From an uncultured Bacilli bacterium (GTDB taxonomy: Bacteria; Bacillota_I; Bacilli_A; RF39; UBA660), in assembly GCA_947585595.1 (NCBI GenBank), contig CANPXB010000006.1:1-64000 (forward strand): a DNA stretch of 64,000 nucleotides. The letters are read 5' to 3'. Position numbers and translations under genes: made by a program. The notes under the pieces were generated by a model. That model was not told the origin of the DNA, did not search any database, and saw only the letters and a program-made list of their open reading frames with translations. Positions within the stretch are counted from its first letter, which is position 1. The number at the start of each line of letters is the position of its first letter. Below, one piece after another: positions 19,695 through 29,061 of this stretch.

Positions 19695-20438
19695 TTAAGC
19701 ACGCTTCTTTCCTTTAACTATTATCACTGTTATCACAACCCCTACTGCGACAATCAATCCAACAATAAGATATTTATATTTAGATATACCACTCATTGCT
19801 TTACTAACAGCATTATTAGTACCATTTTTGTTTTCTTCATCAACATTTTCTTTAGCAAGTGTTGCTTTATATTCATTTATCTTATCATATACTGTTGAAC
19901 TATCTATATTATAGTTAGTATATTGTAAACATAAATAATAATCTGGAACATCAGAACAAATATCAAGTTCAGAATACATATTAAATTTAGGTACTGTTAA
20001 CTTCATTGTTCTTAATGTTGTACCAGAACATGCACCATATACTGAATATACCGTAAACTGATATTCAACATTTGCACTTATGGCTTCTTGTTTTAAAGTT
20101 ATAACCCCATCAGCATCGACCTGGTTTGATGTAAATACTTTTTCATCAGCCGTAATTCCATCACCCTTTGGTGTAACTCTAACAGCCATCTTATTATTTA
20201 AGTTAAATATCTTTATATAAACATAATGTTTCCTTAACTTACTGGCTCCTAGCTCGGGATCTTCATCAATGGTAACCATTTCTTCTCCCGTTACATAAGT
20301 TACCTTAACATTCGCCGCTTCACTTCTTAATTCCGTTAAAAGTGTACTAGGGCAAGTATTAGTTTCTTCAGCCTTAACTTTTCCCACAAAAAGAAAAGCC
20401 GCTAAAATTATTAATAAAATAATTATTTTTTTCTTCAT
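19695..20438 (-). CDS. Secreted/anchored protein with C-terminal TM and basic tail
   Basis: 247 aa; signal peptide, Cys-containing ectodomain, C-terminal TM (YLIVGLIVAVGVVITVIIVKGKKRA), no LPXTG; first gene of the minus-strand locus. Confidence 0.65.
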   Translation of the reverse strand: MKKKIIILLIILAAFLFVGKVKAEETNTCPSTLLTELRSEAANVKVTYVTGEEMVTIDEDPELGASKLRKHYVYIKIFNLNNKMAVRVTPKGDGITADEKVFTSNQVDADGVITLKQEAISANVEYQFTVYSVYGACSGTTLRTMKLTVPKFNMYSELDICSDVPDYYLCLQYTNYNIDSSTVYDKINEYKATLAKENVDEENKNGTNNAVSKAMSGISKYKYLIVGLIVAVGVVITVIIVKGKKRA

Positions 20439-20547
20439 AAAGCACCAACCTTATTTTCTAAATATAATTTTACCATTAACATTGCAAAATAACAATATTA
20501 AATTGAAGAATTATTGTGATTATGATATATTAATAATGGTGATTTTA

Positions 20548-21000
20548 ATGAAGAAAAAAGTTATACAAATAAGCGTATTTATTGTCATTATTTTAGCTGT
20601 AATTGGTCTTATATATGCTAGTACAGTCCTTAAAGGAAAAGAAATAGATTTAGATAAACATTTAGTATTATTAACCTATCCTGAACTAAAGGAAAAAGTT
20701 GATAATAAAGAATCATTTATTCTTTTATTTTCTCAAACTGATTGCCCACATTGTGCCGCCTTTAAACCAATATTTAAAGAAGTATTAGCTAAACATGATA
20801 TCACAGCTTATGAAATTCAAACTGATACCTTAACTAAGGAAGAAGCCATTGCTTTAAAAGATATCGCTAATGTTTCTGCTACACCAACAACTATCTTTAT
20901 TGAAAATGGTGTTGAAAAAAGTACTTCTACTCGTTTAAAAGGTGAATCTTCATCTGATAAGATTGAAAGTAGACTTAAAGCAGTCGGATATATAAAATAA
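20548..21000 (+). CDS. Membrane-anchored thioredoxin-like protein
   Basis: ATG at 20548 (MKKKVIQISVFIVIILAVIGLIYAS) preferred over ORF start 20482; FSQTDCPHCAAFKPIFKEV (CPHC) and cis-Pro region SATPTTIFIENG. Confidence 0.8.
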   Translation: MKKKVIQISVFIVIILAVIGLIYASTVLKGKEIDLDKHLVLLTYPELKEKVDNKESFILLFSQTDCPHCAAFKPIFKEVLAKHDITAYEIQTDTLTKEEAIALKDIANVSATPTTIFIENGVEKSTSTRLKGESSSDKIESRLKAVGYIK

Positions 21001-21020
21001 AAGAATAAAAGGTGATTAAT

Positions 21021-21725
21021 ATGAAAAAATTACAAATTAATCCAAAAGAAGTATTTAAAAGTATAGGCATCTTATGTCTATACTTTTTCTTGCAATTTCT
21101 TTTGGCTATCATCTATGTAGTTCTTACAGAACTAAAAGTTCTTCCATTTAATGATAGTTTATATAACTTCTTTGTCTATGTCTTTATGTCCTTATCTATT
21201 TCTTTAATATATATTAAAACCATTATTAAAGACTTTAAAGATTTTAGACATAACTACAAAGCAATTCTTAAAACAACCTTTAATTATTGGTTAAAAGGTT
21301 TATTCATTTCTTATCTTGGTAGTATTATCATTACAATGTTTAACTTACCAGAAGTAACTAATCAAAGTGAAGTCGTATCCTTATTAAAAGATAATTTACT
21401 TTTAAGTAGTTTCATGACTATCATCTTAGCTCCTATTACTGAAGAACTATTCTTTAGAAGAGGTTTAAGAAAATTTACTAATAATAAACATTTATATGCC
21501 TTTACTTCTGGTTTAATCTTTGGTGGCTTACATTTAATAACTTCTATTCATGGTCTTAATGATTTACCAATGCTTTTATACTTAATTCCATATAGTTCTT
21601 TAGGAGTAGCTTTTGCTTACGCTTACTATGATACAGATAATATTTATGGTAGTATCTGCTTACATGCTATGCATAACTCTATAAGTATTATCTTATCCTT
21701 ATTTCTTACAGGAGGTATCTTATGA
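21021..21725 (+). CDS. CPBP-family intramembrane metalloprotease
   Basis: Motifs ITEELFFRRGLRKF, FTSGLIFGGLHL and ICLHAMHNSI. Confidence 0.85.
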   Translation: MKKLQINPKEVFKSIGILCLYFFLQFLLAIIYVVLTELKVLPFNDSLYNFFVYVFMSLSISLIYIKTIIKDFKDFRHNYKAILKTTFNYWLKGLFISYLGSIIITMFNLPEVTNQSEVVSLLKDNLLLSSFMTIILAPITEELFFRRGLRKFTNNKHLYAFTSGLIFGGLHLITSIHGLNDLPMLLYLIPYSSLGVAFAYAYYDTDNIYGSICLHAMHNSISIILSLFLTGGIL

Positions 21726-22651
21726 GTGAATCTGATAATCGTATGAGTAGATACGAATCTAAAAAAGAAGAAATTGAAGAAGAAAGCACTAAAGAACCTC
21801 AAGTTAAATCTCATAAAAAGATTATTATAATTATTATTTTAGTCCTAATGGCTTTAATAGCTTATTCTACTATTATTGGCCCATCATTTATTGATGTTAA
21901 AGAATATAAAGTAGAATCAACACTATTACCTGAATCATTTCATGGAATGAAAATTATTCAAATATCTGATATTCATTATGGTACTAGTATTAATCAAAAA
22001 CAACTAGATCGTATAATTAAAAAGATTAATAAAATAAAACCTGATATTATCTTCTTTACTGGTGACTTAGTCGATAAAAATATCATCATTACTGATGATA
22101 TTAAAACTGAAATAATAACTTCCTTTAGTAAATTAAATAAAGATACTTATAAATACGCTATCTATGGTAACGAAGATAATGAATCAACTTATAAAGATAT
22201 AATTGAATCATCTGGTTTTACTCTATTAAATAATGAAACTACTCTACTTTATTATAAAGATCAAACACCTATTATGATAACTGGTTTCAATATTAAAAAA
22301 ACTAATCCAAATTACACAATCTTAACTGATTATATAAATGAATTAGATCCTGAAGCTTTATATAAAATAGTTTTAGTTCATGAACCAGATACTATAGATA
22401 ACTTTATTAATTATAATCCTAACTTAATCTTAGCTGGTCATTCTCTAGGTGGTTTAATCAAAATACCATTTATTAAACCTTTACTATTACCTGAAAATAG
22501 TAAAAAGTATTATGAAGATTGTTATAAACTTAATGATACTGATGTCTATATCTCTAATGGATTAGGCACAACAAGTATTAAAGCTCGTTTTAATAATCAT
22601 CCATCAATTAATTTCTATCGTTTATATAAAACAGAAGAAGTGCTAAACTAA
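21722..22651 (+). CDS. Membrane-anchored metallophosphoesterase
   Basis: Motifs ISDIHYG, FTGDLVD, YGNEDN and LAGHSLGG; N-terminal TM. Confidence 0.8.
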   Translation: MSESDNRMSRYESKKEEIEEESTKEPQVKSHKKIIIIIILVLMALIAYSTIIGPSFIDVKEYKVESTLLPESFHGMKIIQISDIHYGTSINQKQLDRIIKKINKIKPDIIFFTGDLVDKNIIITDDIKTEIITSFSKLNKDTYKYAIYGNEDNESTYKDIIESSGFTLLNNETTLLYYKDQTPIMITGFNIKKTNPNYTILTDYINELDPEALYKIVLVHEPDTIDNFINYNPNLILAGHSLGGLIKIPFIKPLLLPENSKKYYEDCYKLNDTDVYISNGLGTTSIKARFNNHPSINFYRLYKTEEVLN

Positions 22652-22665
22652 GCACTTCTTTTTAT
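22635..22665 (+). terminator. Rho-independent terminator overlapping the metallophosphoesterase stop
   Basis: 10-bp stem aagaagtgct/agcacttctt (22635..22644/22651..22660) then T-run. Confidence 0.75.
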
Positions 22666-23105
22666 AAACATTCAACATAAGTATCAGTTAAACATCTTAA
22701 ACAACAAACACAACCTAGATCCATTGTAAATATTGAATTAGTTGCCACAAAAGGATATAAACTTGTTGGATCTGGATTATCTTGTAAAACTCTAAATGTA
22801 CAACAATTACCTTCTATTTTTTCTACTCTAAATACTGTTGAACAAGTATCACTTGTTCCTTCACAAGTTGCTGTTGAATCTTTTGTAACTGGCATACTCC
22901 AAGGAACACTATTACTTCCACAAGTATATATCATAACTGGTCTTGTATTACATACTAAGCAAGATGGTCCACCACCTAACATTGGTCTATCACAAGAATC
23001 AACACAACTATCTACACAAGCATTTTGTTGTAAAACAAGAATAACGCTTAATATTTCAGCTAAGCAATTACTATCATTATTACTATTATTACACATATAT
23101 CTCAC
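22662..23105 (-). CDS. CotY/CotZ-like spore coat/exosporium protein
   Basis: 147 aa Cys-rich; C-terminal FRVEKIEGNCCTFRVLQ resembles the CotY/CotZ/ExsY signature FRVEKI..CCA.LRVL. Confidence 0.65.
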   Translation of the reverse strand: MRYMCNNSNNDSNCLAEILSVILVLQQNACVDSCVDSCDRPMLGGGPSCLVCNTRPVMIYTCGSNSVPWSMPVTKDSTATCEGTSDTCSTVFRVEKIEGNCCTFRVLQDNPDPTSLYPFVATNSIFTMDLGCVCCLRCLTDTYVECL

Positions 23106-23220
23106 CCTTTCATATATATCTCACTATTAATTTATGTTAGTTTTAAAAAATAGTGCTATTTTGTAAATACTTTTATTTTTATAAAAGTTATAGTATAATT
23201 AACTAACAGGTGATAATAAA

Positions 23221-23538
23221 ATGGAATGGATACAATATGTAATAATACTTCTTGTCTTAATCGTTATAACATTAGTTATTGTTAAGTTAAATAGTAAAGA
23301 CTTTTCATCAGAAGTAAATAAGTTAGTTAAATACTTAGGTGGAAAAGATAACATTATTAATGCCGAATGTAATATGTCACGTTTTAAAGTAATTTTAAAA
23401 GATACATCAATAGTTGATAAAGAAGGTATTCAAAAACTTGGTGCCAAAGGAATTGTTGAAATAGACAATCAATTAAAGATAATCTTTGGTCGTGATGCTA
23501 AACAACTAAAAGAATATATTAAAGGCATAATAAAATAA
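23221..23538 (+). CDS. Orphan membrane-anchored PTS EIIB-like domain protein
   Basis: 105 aa; TM then LVKYLGGKDNIINAECNMSRFKVILKDTSIVDKEGIQKLGAKGIVEIDNQLKIIFG, resembling glucose-type EIIB (GGKxNI...C..R...LKD). Confidence 0.6.
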   Translation: MEWIQYVIILLVLIVITLVIVKLNSKDFSSEVNKLVKYLGGKDNIINAECNMSRFKVILKDTSIVDKEGIQKLGAKGIVEIDNQLKIIFGRDAKQLKEYIKGIIK

Positions 23539-23557
23539 CCATATGGTTATTTTTTTA
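23533..23557. terminator. Bidirectional hairpin terminator between convergent ORFs
   Basis: Palindrome aaataaccatatggttattt followed by T-run. Confidence 0.65.
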
Positions 23558-23822
23558 TTTGGTAATCTATAATATCATCAAAATAAATCTTTTCATTATT
23601 AATATTAACAAAATAGTTATCTTTACATAAAATTAATTTCTCATTCTTACTACCATCCTTTGTTGTAATTAATACATTTAAACGATTAACATATCCATTA
23701 TGATCAAATTCCTTTTTTAAATCCCCTATATTCTTATGTGTTGTTATTTCATTATAGACAAACTCTGTATTATTCTTTATATCTTTATCAATCTTATTAG
23801 CATATACATTTGGTAATTTCAT
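23547..23822 (-). CDS. Hypothetical protein
   Basis: 91-aa ORF filling the gap between convergent/divergent genes; no family recognised. Confidence 0.5.
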   Translation of the reverse strand: MKLPNVYANKIDKDIKNNTEFVYNEITTHKNIGDLKKEFDHNGYVNRLNVLITTKDGSKNEKLILCKDNYFVNINNEKIYFDDIIDYQIKK

Positions 23823-23844
23823 AACAATCCTCCTACCTAAGTAT

Positions 23845-24906
23845 ATGTATAAATATCATAAATTTGCTAAATATAATAATATGAAAACAATATGCAAGAA
23901 TAACTATTTTATTTTAATTCCTATTATTATCTTAAATATAATTAGTTTATTATATCTTTTTAAAACTCCCTATTTTACTAAACAATTTATTTATATTATT
24001 CTAAGTTTAATTTTCTTACTTATAGCTAGTAAAATAAATTATAAATTTATCCATAAATATAGTAAATATTTCTATTTAATAAGTATTATCTTACTTATTA
24101 TAGTCTTACTAGTTGGTAAAGAAATAAAAGGTTCTAAAGCATGGCTTCATCTTTATAAATTATCTATTCAACCAAGTGAAATAACTAAATTAACTTTATC
24201 TATTTATCTTATTTACTTAGTAAGTAAACATAAAAGTTTACTATATATTATCTTAATGACTGTCTTACCCTCTATTTTAACTTTCTTAGAACCAGATACT
24301 GGTGCTGTTATTATCTATCTTATTATCTTTTTATCTATCTTAAGTTATCTTAAAATAAATAAAAAAGTTATTCTTACTTTAATCTCTATCTTTATTATTT
24401 TCTTTAGTATTCATCTATCCTTATACTTTGTTAATAAAGATCTTCTTATTAACATCTATGGTCCTAAAATATTTTATCGCCTAGATCGTCTTGTTTCTTT
24501 CCAAAATCTAGATAATATTCAAAATACTAATTCTCTTATATCTATTGGTGCCCATAAGTTACTATATATTCCCGAAAACCATAATGACTTCATCTTTGCA
24601 TCTCTTATTAGTAAATATAATATTCTAATCTTTATTACTATCTTATTATCTTACCTTCTAATCTTCTTTTATTATCTTAACAGAATTAATAAAAAAAATA
24701 ATGTATCTAATCTTATTAATTCAATAATTTTAAATACATTATTATTTCAAGTTTTCTATAATATATTAATGAATTTATCGCTTTTACCTATTATTGGTAT
24801 TCCTCTTCCATTCCTAAGCTATGGTGGTTCTTATTTACTTACTTTATATATATTAATCGGTTTATCTATTAACTTAAATATTAATCCTAATAAAAGAATG
24901 GATTAG
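23845..24906 (+). CDS. FtsW/RodA/SpoVE family glycosyltransferase
   Basis: 353-aa polytopic; KGSKAWLHLYKLSIQPSEITK, EPDTGAVIIYLIIF and GIPLPFLSYGGSYLLTLYILIGL. Confidence 0.85.
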   Translation: MYKYHKFAKYNNMKTICKNNYFILIPIIILNIISLLYLFKTPYFTKQFIYIILSLIFLLIASKINYKFIHKYSKYFYLISIILLIIVLLVGKEIKGSKAWLHLYKLSIQPSEITKLTLSIYLIYLVSKHKSLLYIILMTVLPSILTFLEPDTGAVIIYLIIFLSILSYLKINKKVILTLISIFIIFFSIHLSLYFVNKDLLINIYGPKIFYRLDRLVSFQNLDNIQNTNSLISIGAHKLLYIPENHNDFIFASLISKYNILIFITILLSYLLIFFYYLNRINKKNNVSNLINSIILNTLLFQVFYNILMNLSLLPIIGIPLPFLSYGGSYLLTLYILIGLSINLNINPNKRMD

Positions 24907-25078
24907 GACCATATCCAGGTCCATAATAAGGTGGACGATAAGGATAAGGACCAGGTGTAGCTATTACAGGACGAGGTCGACTTACTCCTACAGCTGCTCC
25001 ACCTACTAAAGCTCCTGTAATAAATGGTAAAACAAATCCTCCATAGCGGTTATTTCTTGCCCAAGTATTATAATACAT
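24887..25078 (-). CDS. Short Gly/Pro/Tyr-rich hypothetical protein
   Basis: 63 aa; MYYNTWARNNRYGGFVLPFITGALVGGAAVG...PYPYRPPYYGPGYGPNPFFY; SD AAAGGAG upstream. Confidence 0.55.
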   Translation of the reverse strand: MYYNTWARNNRYGGFVLPFITGALVGGAAVGVSRPRPVIATPGPYPYRPPYYGPGYGPNPFFY

Positions 25079-25119
25079 AAAAAAACTCCTTTCATTTTAT
25101 TCTATGATAAGGAGTTTTT
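25079..25119 (-). terminator. tyrS terminator that contains the SD of the downstream small ORF
   Basis: 11-bp stem (25109..25119 with 25081..25091) then T-run 25079..25085 on the minus strand. Confidence 0.7.
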
Positions 25120-25127
25120 ATTTGTTA

Positions 25128-26363
25128 TTAATCAAAAAGACCTAAGTATTGTTTCTTTTTACCTTTTCTAATTACAATAACTTTCTCTTCAATACCTAAT
25201 TTTTTATTAATAATCATATTTTCATCTGTTACTTTTTCATTATTAATTGATATTGCATTACTACTAAGCATTTCTCTTGCTTCTCTTCTTGAACTACATA
25301 TACCATTATCTACTAATAAATCAAGTAATTTAACTTCACCATCTAAATGAATAGAAGGAACCATTTTCATTCCCAACATAATATCTTTAGCTGACAATCC
25401 CGTTACATCACCACTAAATAATGCTTGACTAATTTGTTCAGCTTTATTAAATTCTTCTTCACCATGTAAATCCGTAATAATTGCTTTTGCTAAAGCTTTC
25501 TGTGCAATTCTCTTTTCTGGACATTCCATATGTTGTTTTTCAATATCCATAATTTCATCTGGTGTTAAGAATGTTAACATTTTTAAGTATGTAATAATCA
25601 TTGAGTCTTCTAAACCAATACAGTATTGATATAATTCATAACTAGAAGTTTTATTTTTATCTAACCATAAAGCATTTCCTTCTGTTTTACCAAACTTCTT
25701 ACCTTGGGAATCAGTAACTAAAGGCATTACCATTCCATAAGCTTCTTTATCTAATTTTTTACGAATTAATTCTATACCAGAAGTTATATTACCCCATTGA
25801 TCAGAACCAGCTACTTGTAAAGTACAATTACGATTTTCAAATAGATATAAGAAATCTAAGGCTTGTAAAATCATATAACTAAATTCCGCATATGTAATAC
25901 CAGACTCTAATCTACTTTTAACTTTATCTTTAGCAAGCATATAACCAACATTAAAGAACTTACCATAATCTCTTAAGAAATCTAAAACATTAATATCCTT
26001 TGTCCAATCATAATTATTAACTACTTCAAAACCAAAGATATCTTCTGCTTGTTTCTTTAACCCAACTATATTATGTTCTACTTCTTCTTTTGTAATCATT
26101 GGTCTTTCAGCATTAGGTTTAGGATCTCCAATTAAACCAGTTGATCCGCCGACTAATAAAATAGGATGATGTCCATGTTGTGCTAATCTTTTACTTATTA
26201 AAAATGATGAATAATGACCAATATGCATTGAATCAGCAGTAGGATCAGTACCAATATAAAAAGTTAATCCCCCAGCATTCAATTTATCTATTAGTTCAGG
26301 ACTACTAATATCTTGAACTAAACCACGCCATTTTAACTCATCATACAATGTCATTTTTTCCAT
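25128..26363 (-). CDS. tyrS: Tyrosyl-tRNA synthetase
   Basis: 411 aa; HIGHYSSFLISKRL, AGSDQWGNITSGIELIRK, KFGKTEGNALWLD; C-terminal S4-like domain. Confidence 0.95.
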   Translation of the reverse strand: MEKMTLYDELKWRGLVQDISSPELIDKLNAGGLTFYIGTDPTADSMHIGHYSSFLISKRLAQHGHHPILLVGGSTGLIGDPKPNAERPMITKEEVEHNIVGLKKQAEDIFGFEVVNNYDWTKDINVLDFLRDYGKFFNVGYMLAKDKVKSRLESGITYAEFSYMILQALDFLYLFENRNCTLQVAGSDQWGNITSGIELIRKKLDKEAYGMVMPLVTDSQGKKFGKTEGNALWLDKNKTSSYELYQYCIGLEDSMIITYLKMLTFLTPDEIMDIEKQHMECPEKRIAQKALAKAIITDLHGEEEFNKAEQISQALFSGDVTGLSAKDIMLGMKMVPSIHLDGEVKLLDLLVDNGICSSRREAREMLSSNAISINNEKVTDENMIINKKLGIEEKVIVIRKGKKKQYLGLFD

Positions 26364-26387
26364 ATATTATCCTTCTTTCTAAAATAA

Positions 26388-26515
26388 AAAAGTTCATAAA
26401 TCTAAGGACGCCATAGCGCGGTACCACCTTAGTTTATGAACTTTATCATACACTTTATCTCTTAACGCGAGTCACGTTTTAGCTCCAGAGTCGTAAATTC
26501 CTTCATCGCTAATTA
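26388..26515 (-). promoter_or_regulatory. T-box leader of tyrS (compact form)
   Basis: Antiterminator consensus AAGGTGGTACCGCG (26417..26430, minus); terminator stem GTTCATAAACTAAGG...CCTTAGATTTATGAAC + T-run; UAC (26493..26495) in the upstream hairpin. Confidence 0.85.
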
Positions 26516-26521
26516 AACTAA

Positions 26522-26549
26522 ATTATATCATTAAATTATTATTTGTCAA
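26522..26549 (-). promoter_or_regulatory. Sigma-A promoter for tyrS
   Basis: TTGACA (26544..26549), 16-nt spacer, TATAAT (26522..26527). Confidence 0.75.
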
Positions 26550-28506
26550 ATATACTACTTATCTTTTCTCCAATGCCTCTAAAGAAAGCACCAATTACTG
26601 AGAAGTTAAAGTAAATTCTATATCCTAATAATCTTAAGATTAAGTAAATTAAGATAATAACAATGATAATTATAATAATAACAATTAATAATGTACTAGT
26701 TCCTTTTTCTACACCTTTAATTTCTATTGTATAAGTAACAACATCACTTTCATCTTCTGAAGTACATGTTATCTTTATTTCTGAACCAGTAGTTAAATCT
26801 TTATTACCTTCAGTTACACAATTAGCTTTAGGATCCACTGGTGTGGTTGTAATATCTAACTCTGTATCTCCCTTATGTAGTTTAAGACCATACTCATATT
26901 TACCACTTTCAAAACCAATATCATCATAACCTTTAATCGTTATAGAAGCTAAATCAGCTACTGTTCCAAGTTCAACCTCTGGTTGTCTAGTAACATTTAA
27001 AGTATAGACGTTAGAGAAATTAGTACATTCTTTACTAGTTACTGTAATCTTAATTTCTTTAGTAACTCCTACTTCTAATCCCTCAGCACCTTCAACTAAA
27101 ACAGTATCTCCTTCTTCATTAACATATGCATTAACTATTAAATCAGTTACTGCAAAAGGTACTTTAATATCGTCATAAGTAAATACTCTTGAATCAAATG
27201 CTAATATTTGATCTATTTCTACTCCTGTACGATCAGTTGCTAAATTAATTTCTTTTAATAAAGCTAATGAGTTAACATCTGTTGTACATCTTGTTGGTGT
27301 TTCTTCTCTAATAACTGTAATATTATAAACGTTAGTAGAACCTTTTTCATTAACTACTTTAACATATATTTGATTAGTTCCTAATTGTAAATCATAAGTT
27401 TGAGGTCCAAATCCATTAGCAAAACTAGATTTACTATCTGTAAGAGTAGCTCCTACAGTAATCTGCGTAACATTATTACTTACATTAACTGTATAATTAG
27501 TAACACTACTTTGAAATGGGGGATTTAATGTTCCTTTATCAACTGTTAAATTAGATAACGTATTAACATTACTACGATTATCTGCTCTCGTAACTACTAT
27601 CTTATAAGTAGTAACTTTATTAGCTGAATTCTTTACTTTAACATTAATAGTATTAGAACCATAATTAAGTTTAACTGTTCTACTGCCATATCCTGAAACA
27701 AACTTACTTCCACTAGCAGCTGATGCACTAACTTTAATTGATGAAACATCTGCTCCAACCGAAACTTTATATGATTTAGTTCCACTCTTAAATGCTGGTG
27801 ATAAAGATCCAGCATTAACAGATAGTGATGTTAATGAAGCAGCTGCAACACTAGATGATCCTCCACCTGAGCCATTACCACCATTATTAGTTTTAACACA
27901 TTCACCAGAATATTCTTGTTTACAATATCTATTATTAAACTTTCCTAAATTTAAATTTTTACATGTATCAGTAACTGGACTACCATTATTATCAGCTTGC
28001 ATCTTATAACCACTGGCACATTCAACAAAATTGTTATTTGAATTAACATTTGCTCTTGATGGTGAAACTTTTCTTGAACCGCCATTATAAGAAACAATTG
28101 CACATCTTTGAACTGTAAATCTACCAGTTACATTAGTTTTTAATTCATCTTTACATGAACCGCTTACATCAACTTTAACGGCTCCATAAGATGAACCTGT
28201 ATAAGTATTAAATACCCAGAAATAATAAGTACCATTTTTTAAACTTATTTGAGCTTGATTTGATGTTTTAACAGCCATCTTTGTATCTAAGACTTTAACG
28301 GCTGTATTATAGTTACTTTTTGTATTATAGTAGAATGTTAAACTATTAGTTGTATAACTATTACATGTATATTTAATTGTAACTAAGTCACCATTTTTAG
28401 AAGCTGATATACATGAAGCTGCATTAACTACACTAATAGATAAAACAATTAAGAAAAATATATATATAAAAAAGTTAATTTTAAGTTTACTCATCAATCT
28501 ACCCAT
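26539..28506 (-). CDS. Secreted membrane-anchored protein with cadherin-like beta-sandwich repeats
   Basis: 655 aa; signal peptide, repeated units (LTSLSVNAGSLSPAFKSGTKSYKVSVG... / LSNLTVDKGTLNPPFQSSVTNYTVNVS...), C-terminal TM. Confidence 0.75.
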   Translation of the reverse strand: MGRLMSKLKINFFIYIFFLIVLSISVVNAASCISASKNGDLVTIKYTCNSYTTNSLTFYYNTKSNYNTAVKVLDTKMAVKTSNQAQISLKNGTYYFWVFNTYTGSSYGAVKVDVSGSCKDELKTNVTGRFTVQRCAIVSYNGGSRKVSPSRANVNSNNNFVECASGYKMQADNNGSPVTDTCKNLNLGKFNNRYCKQEYSGECVKTNNGGNGSGGGSSSVAAASLTSLSVNAGSLSPAFKSGTKSYKVSVGADVSSIKVSASAASGSKFVSGYGSRTVKLNYGSNTINVKVKNSANKVTTYKIVVTRADNRSNVNTLSNLTVDKGTLNPPFQSSVTNYTVNVSNNVTQITVGATLTDSKSSFANGFGPQTYDLQLGTNQIYVKVVNEKGSTNVYNITVIREETPTRCTTDVNSLALLKEINLATDRTGVEIDQILAFDSRVFTYDDIKVPFAVTDLIVNAYVNEEGDTVLVEGAEGLEVGVTKEIKITVTSKECTNFSNVYTLNVTRQPEVELGTVADLASITIKGYDDIGFESGKYEYGLKLHKGDTELDITTTPVDPKANCVTEGNKDLTTGSEIKITCTSEDESDVVTYTIEIKGVEKGTSTLLIVIIIIIIVIILIYLILRLLGYRIYFNFSVIGAFFRGIGEKISSIFDK

Positions 28507-28580
28507 ATAAATCTATCCTTATCTATTATTAATAATAACATTTTAGCTTAATTTTATCAATAACAAATAAAGATAATGTC

Positions 28581-28605
28581 AAAAAAAAGAATCCATTATT
28601 GGATT
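28581..28605 (-). terminator. Rho-independent terminator after the YtxH gene
   Basis: Minus strand AATCCAATAATGGATT then T8. Confidence 0.7.
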
Positions 28606-28609
28606 ACTT

Positions 28610-29056
28610 TTAATTACTTTTCTTTGCAGCCTTTTTAGGTTCTTTAGCATCTTCTAATTTATTAACTGTATCTTTAAGAACAGCAATTGTTTTAACTCTT
28701 AAATCATCAACTGCTTTTTGAATAACTGGAGTAGCTTTTTCTTTAGCTTCTTCTGCTAATTCATCCATTTTCTTTTTAATAGCAGCTGCTTTTTCTTTAG
28801 CTATTTCTAAAACTTTTTCTTTATCTAAATCAGCTAAATCTTTTTTAATTTCATCAATCTTATTTAAGAAAGATTCTCTTACTTCTTCTAAATCTATTTC
28901 TTTAACTTTTTTAACCATTTCTTCGAATTTTTCTTTTAATTCTTTTCTTGTTTCTTTACCAGATTTAGGTGCAAATAAAACACCTAATCCAACACCTACA
29001 GCAGCTCCTGCTAAGAACTTACCTAAGCCATGACTTTTCTTTTCATTATTTTCCAT
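28610..29056 (-). CDS. YtxH-domain protein
   Basis: GKFLAGAAVGVGLGVLFAPKSGKETRKELKEKFEE. Confidence 0.85.
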   Translation of the reverse strand: MENNEKKSHGLGKFLAGAAVGVGLGVLFAPKSGKETRKELKEKFEEMVKKVKEIDLEEVRESFLNKIDEIKKDLADLDKEKVLEIAKEKAAAIKKKMDELAEEAKEKATPVIQKAVDDLRVKTIAVLKDTVNKLEDAKEPKKAAKKSN

Positions 29057-29061
29057 ACTAA

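Noticed and set aside
1-20438. Simple integrative conjugative element
   Set aside because: No relaxase, coupling protein, integrase or attachment repeat seen here; kept open because the locus runs past position 1.
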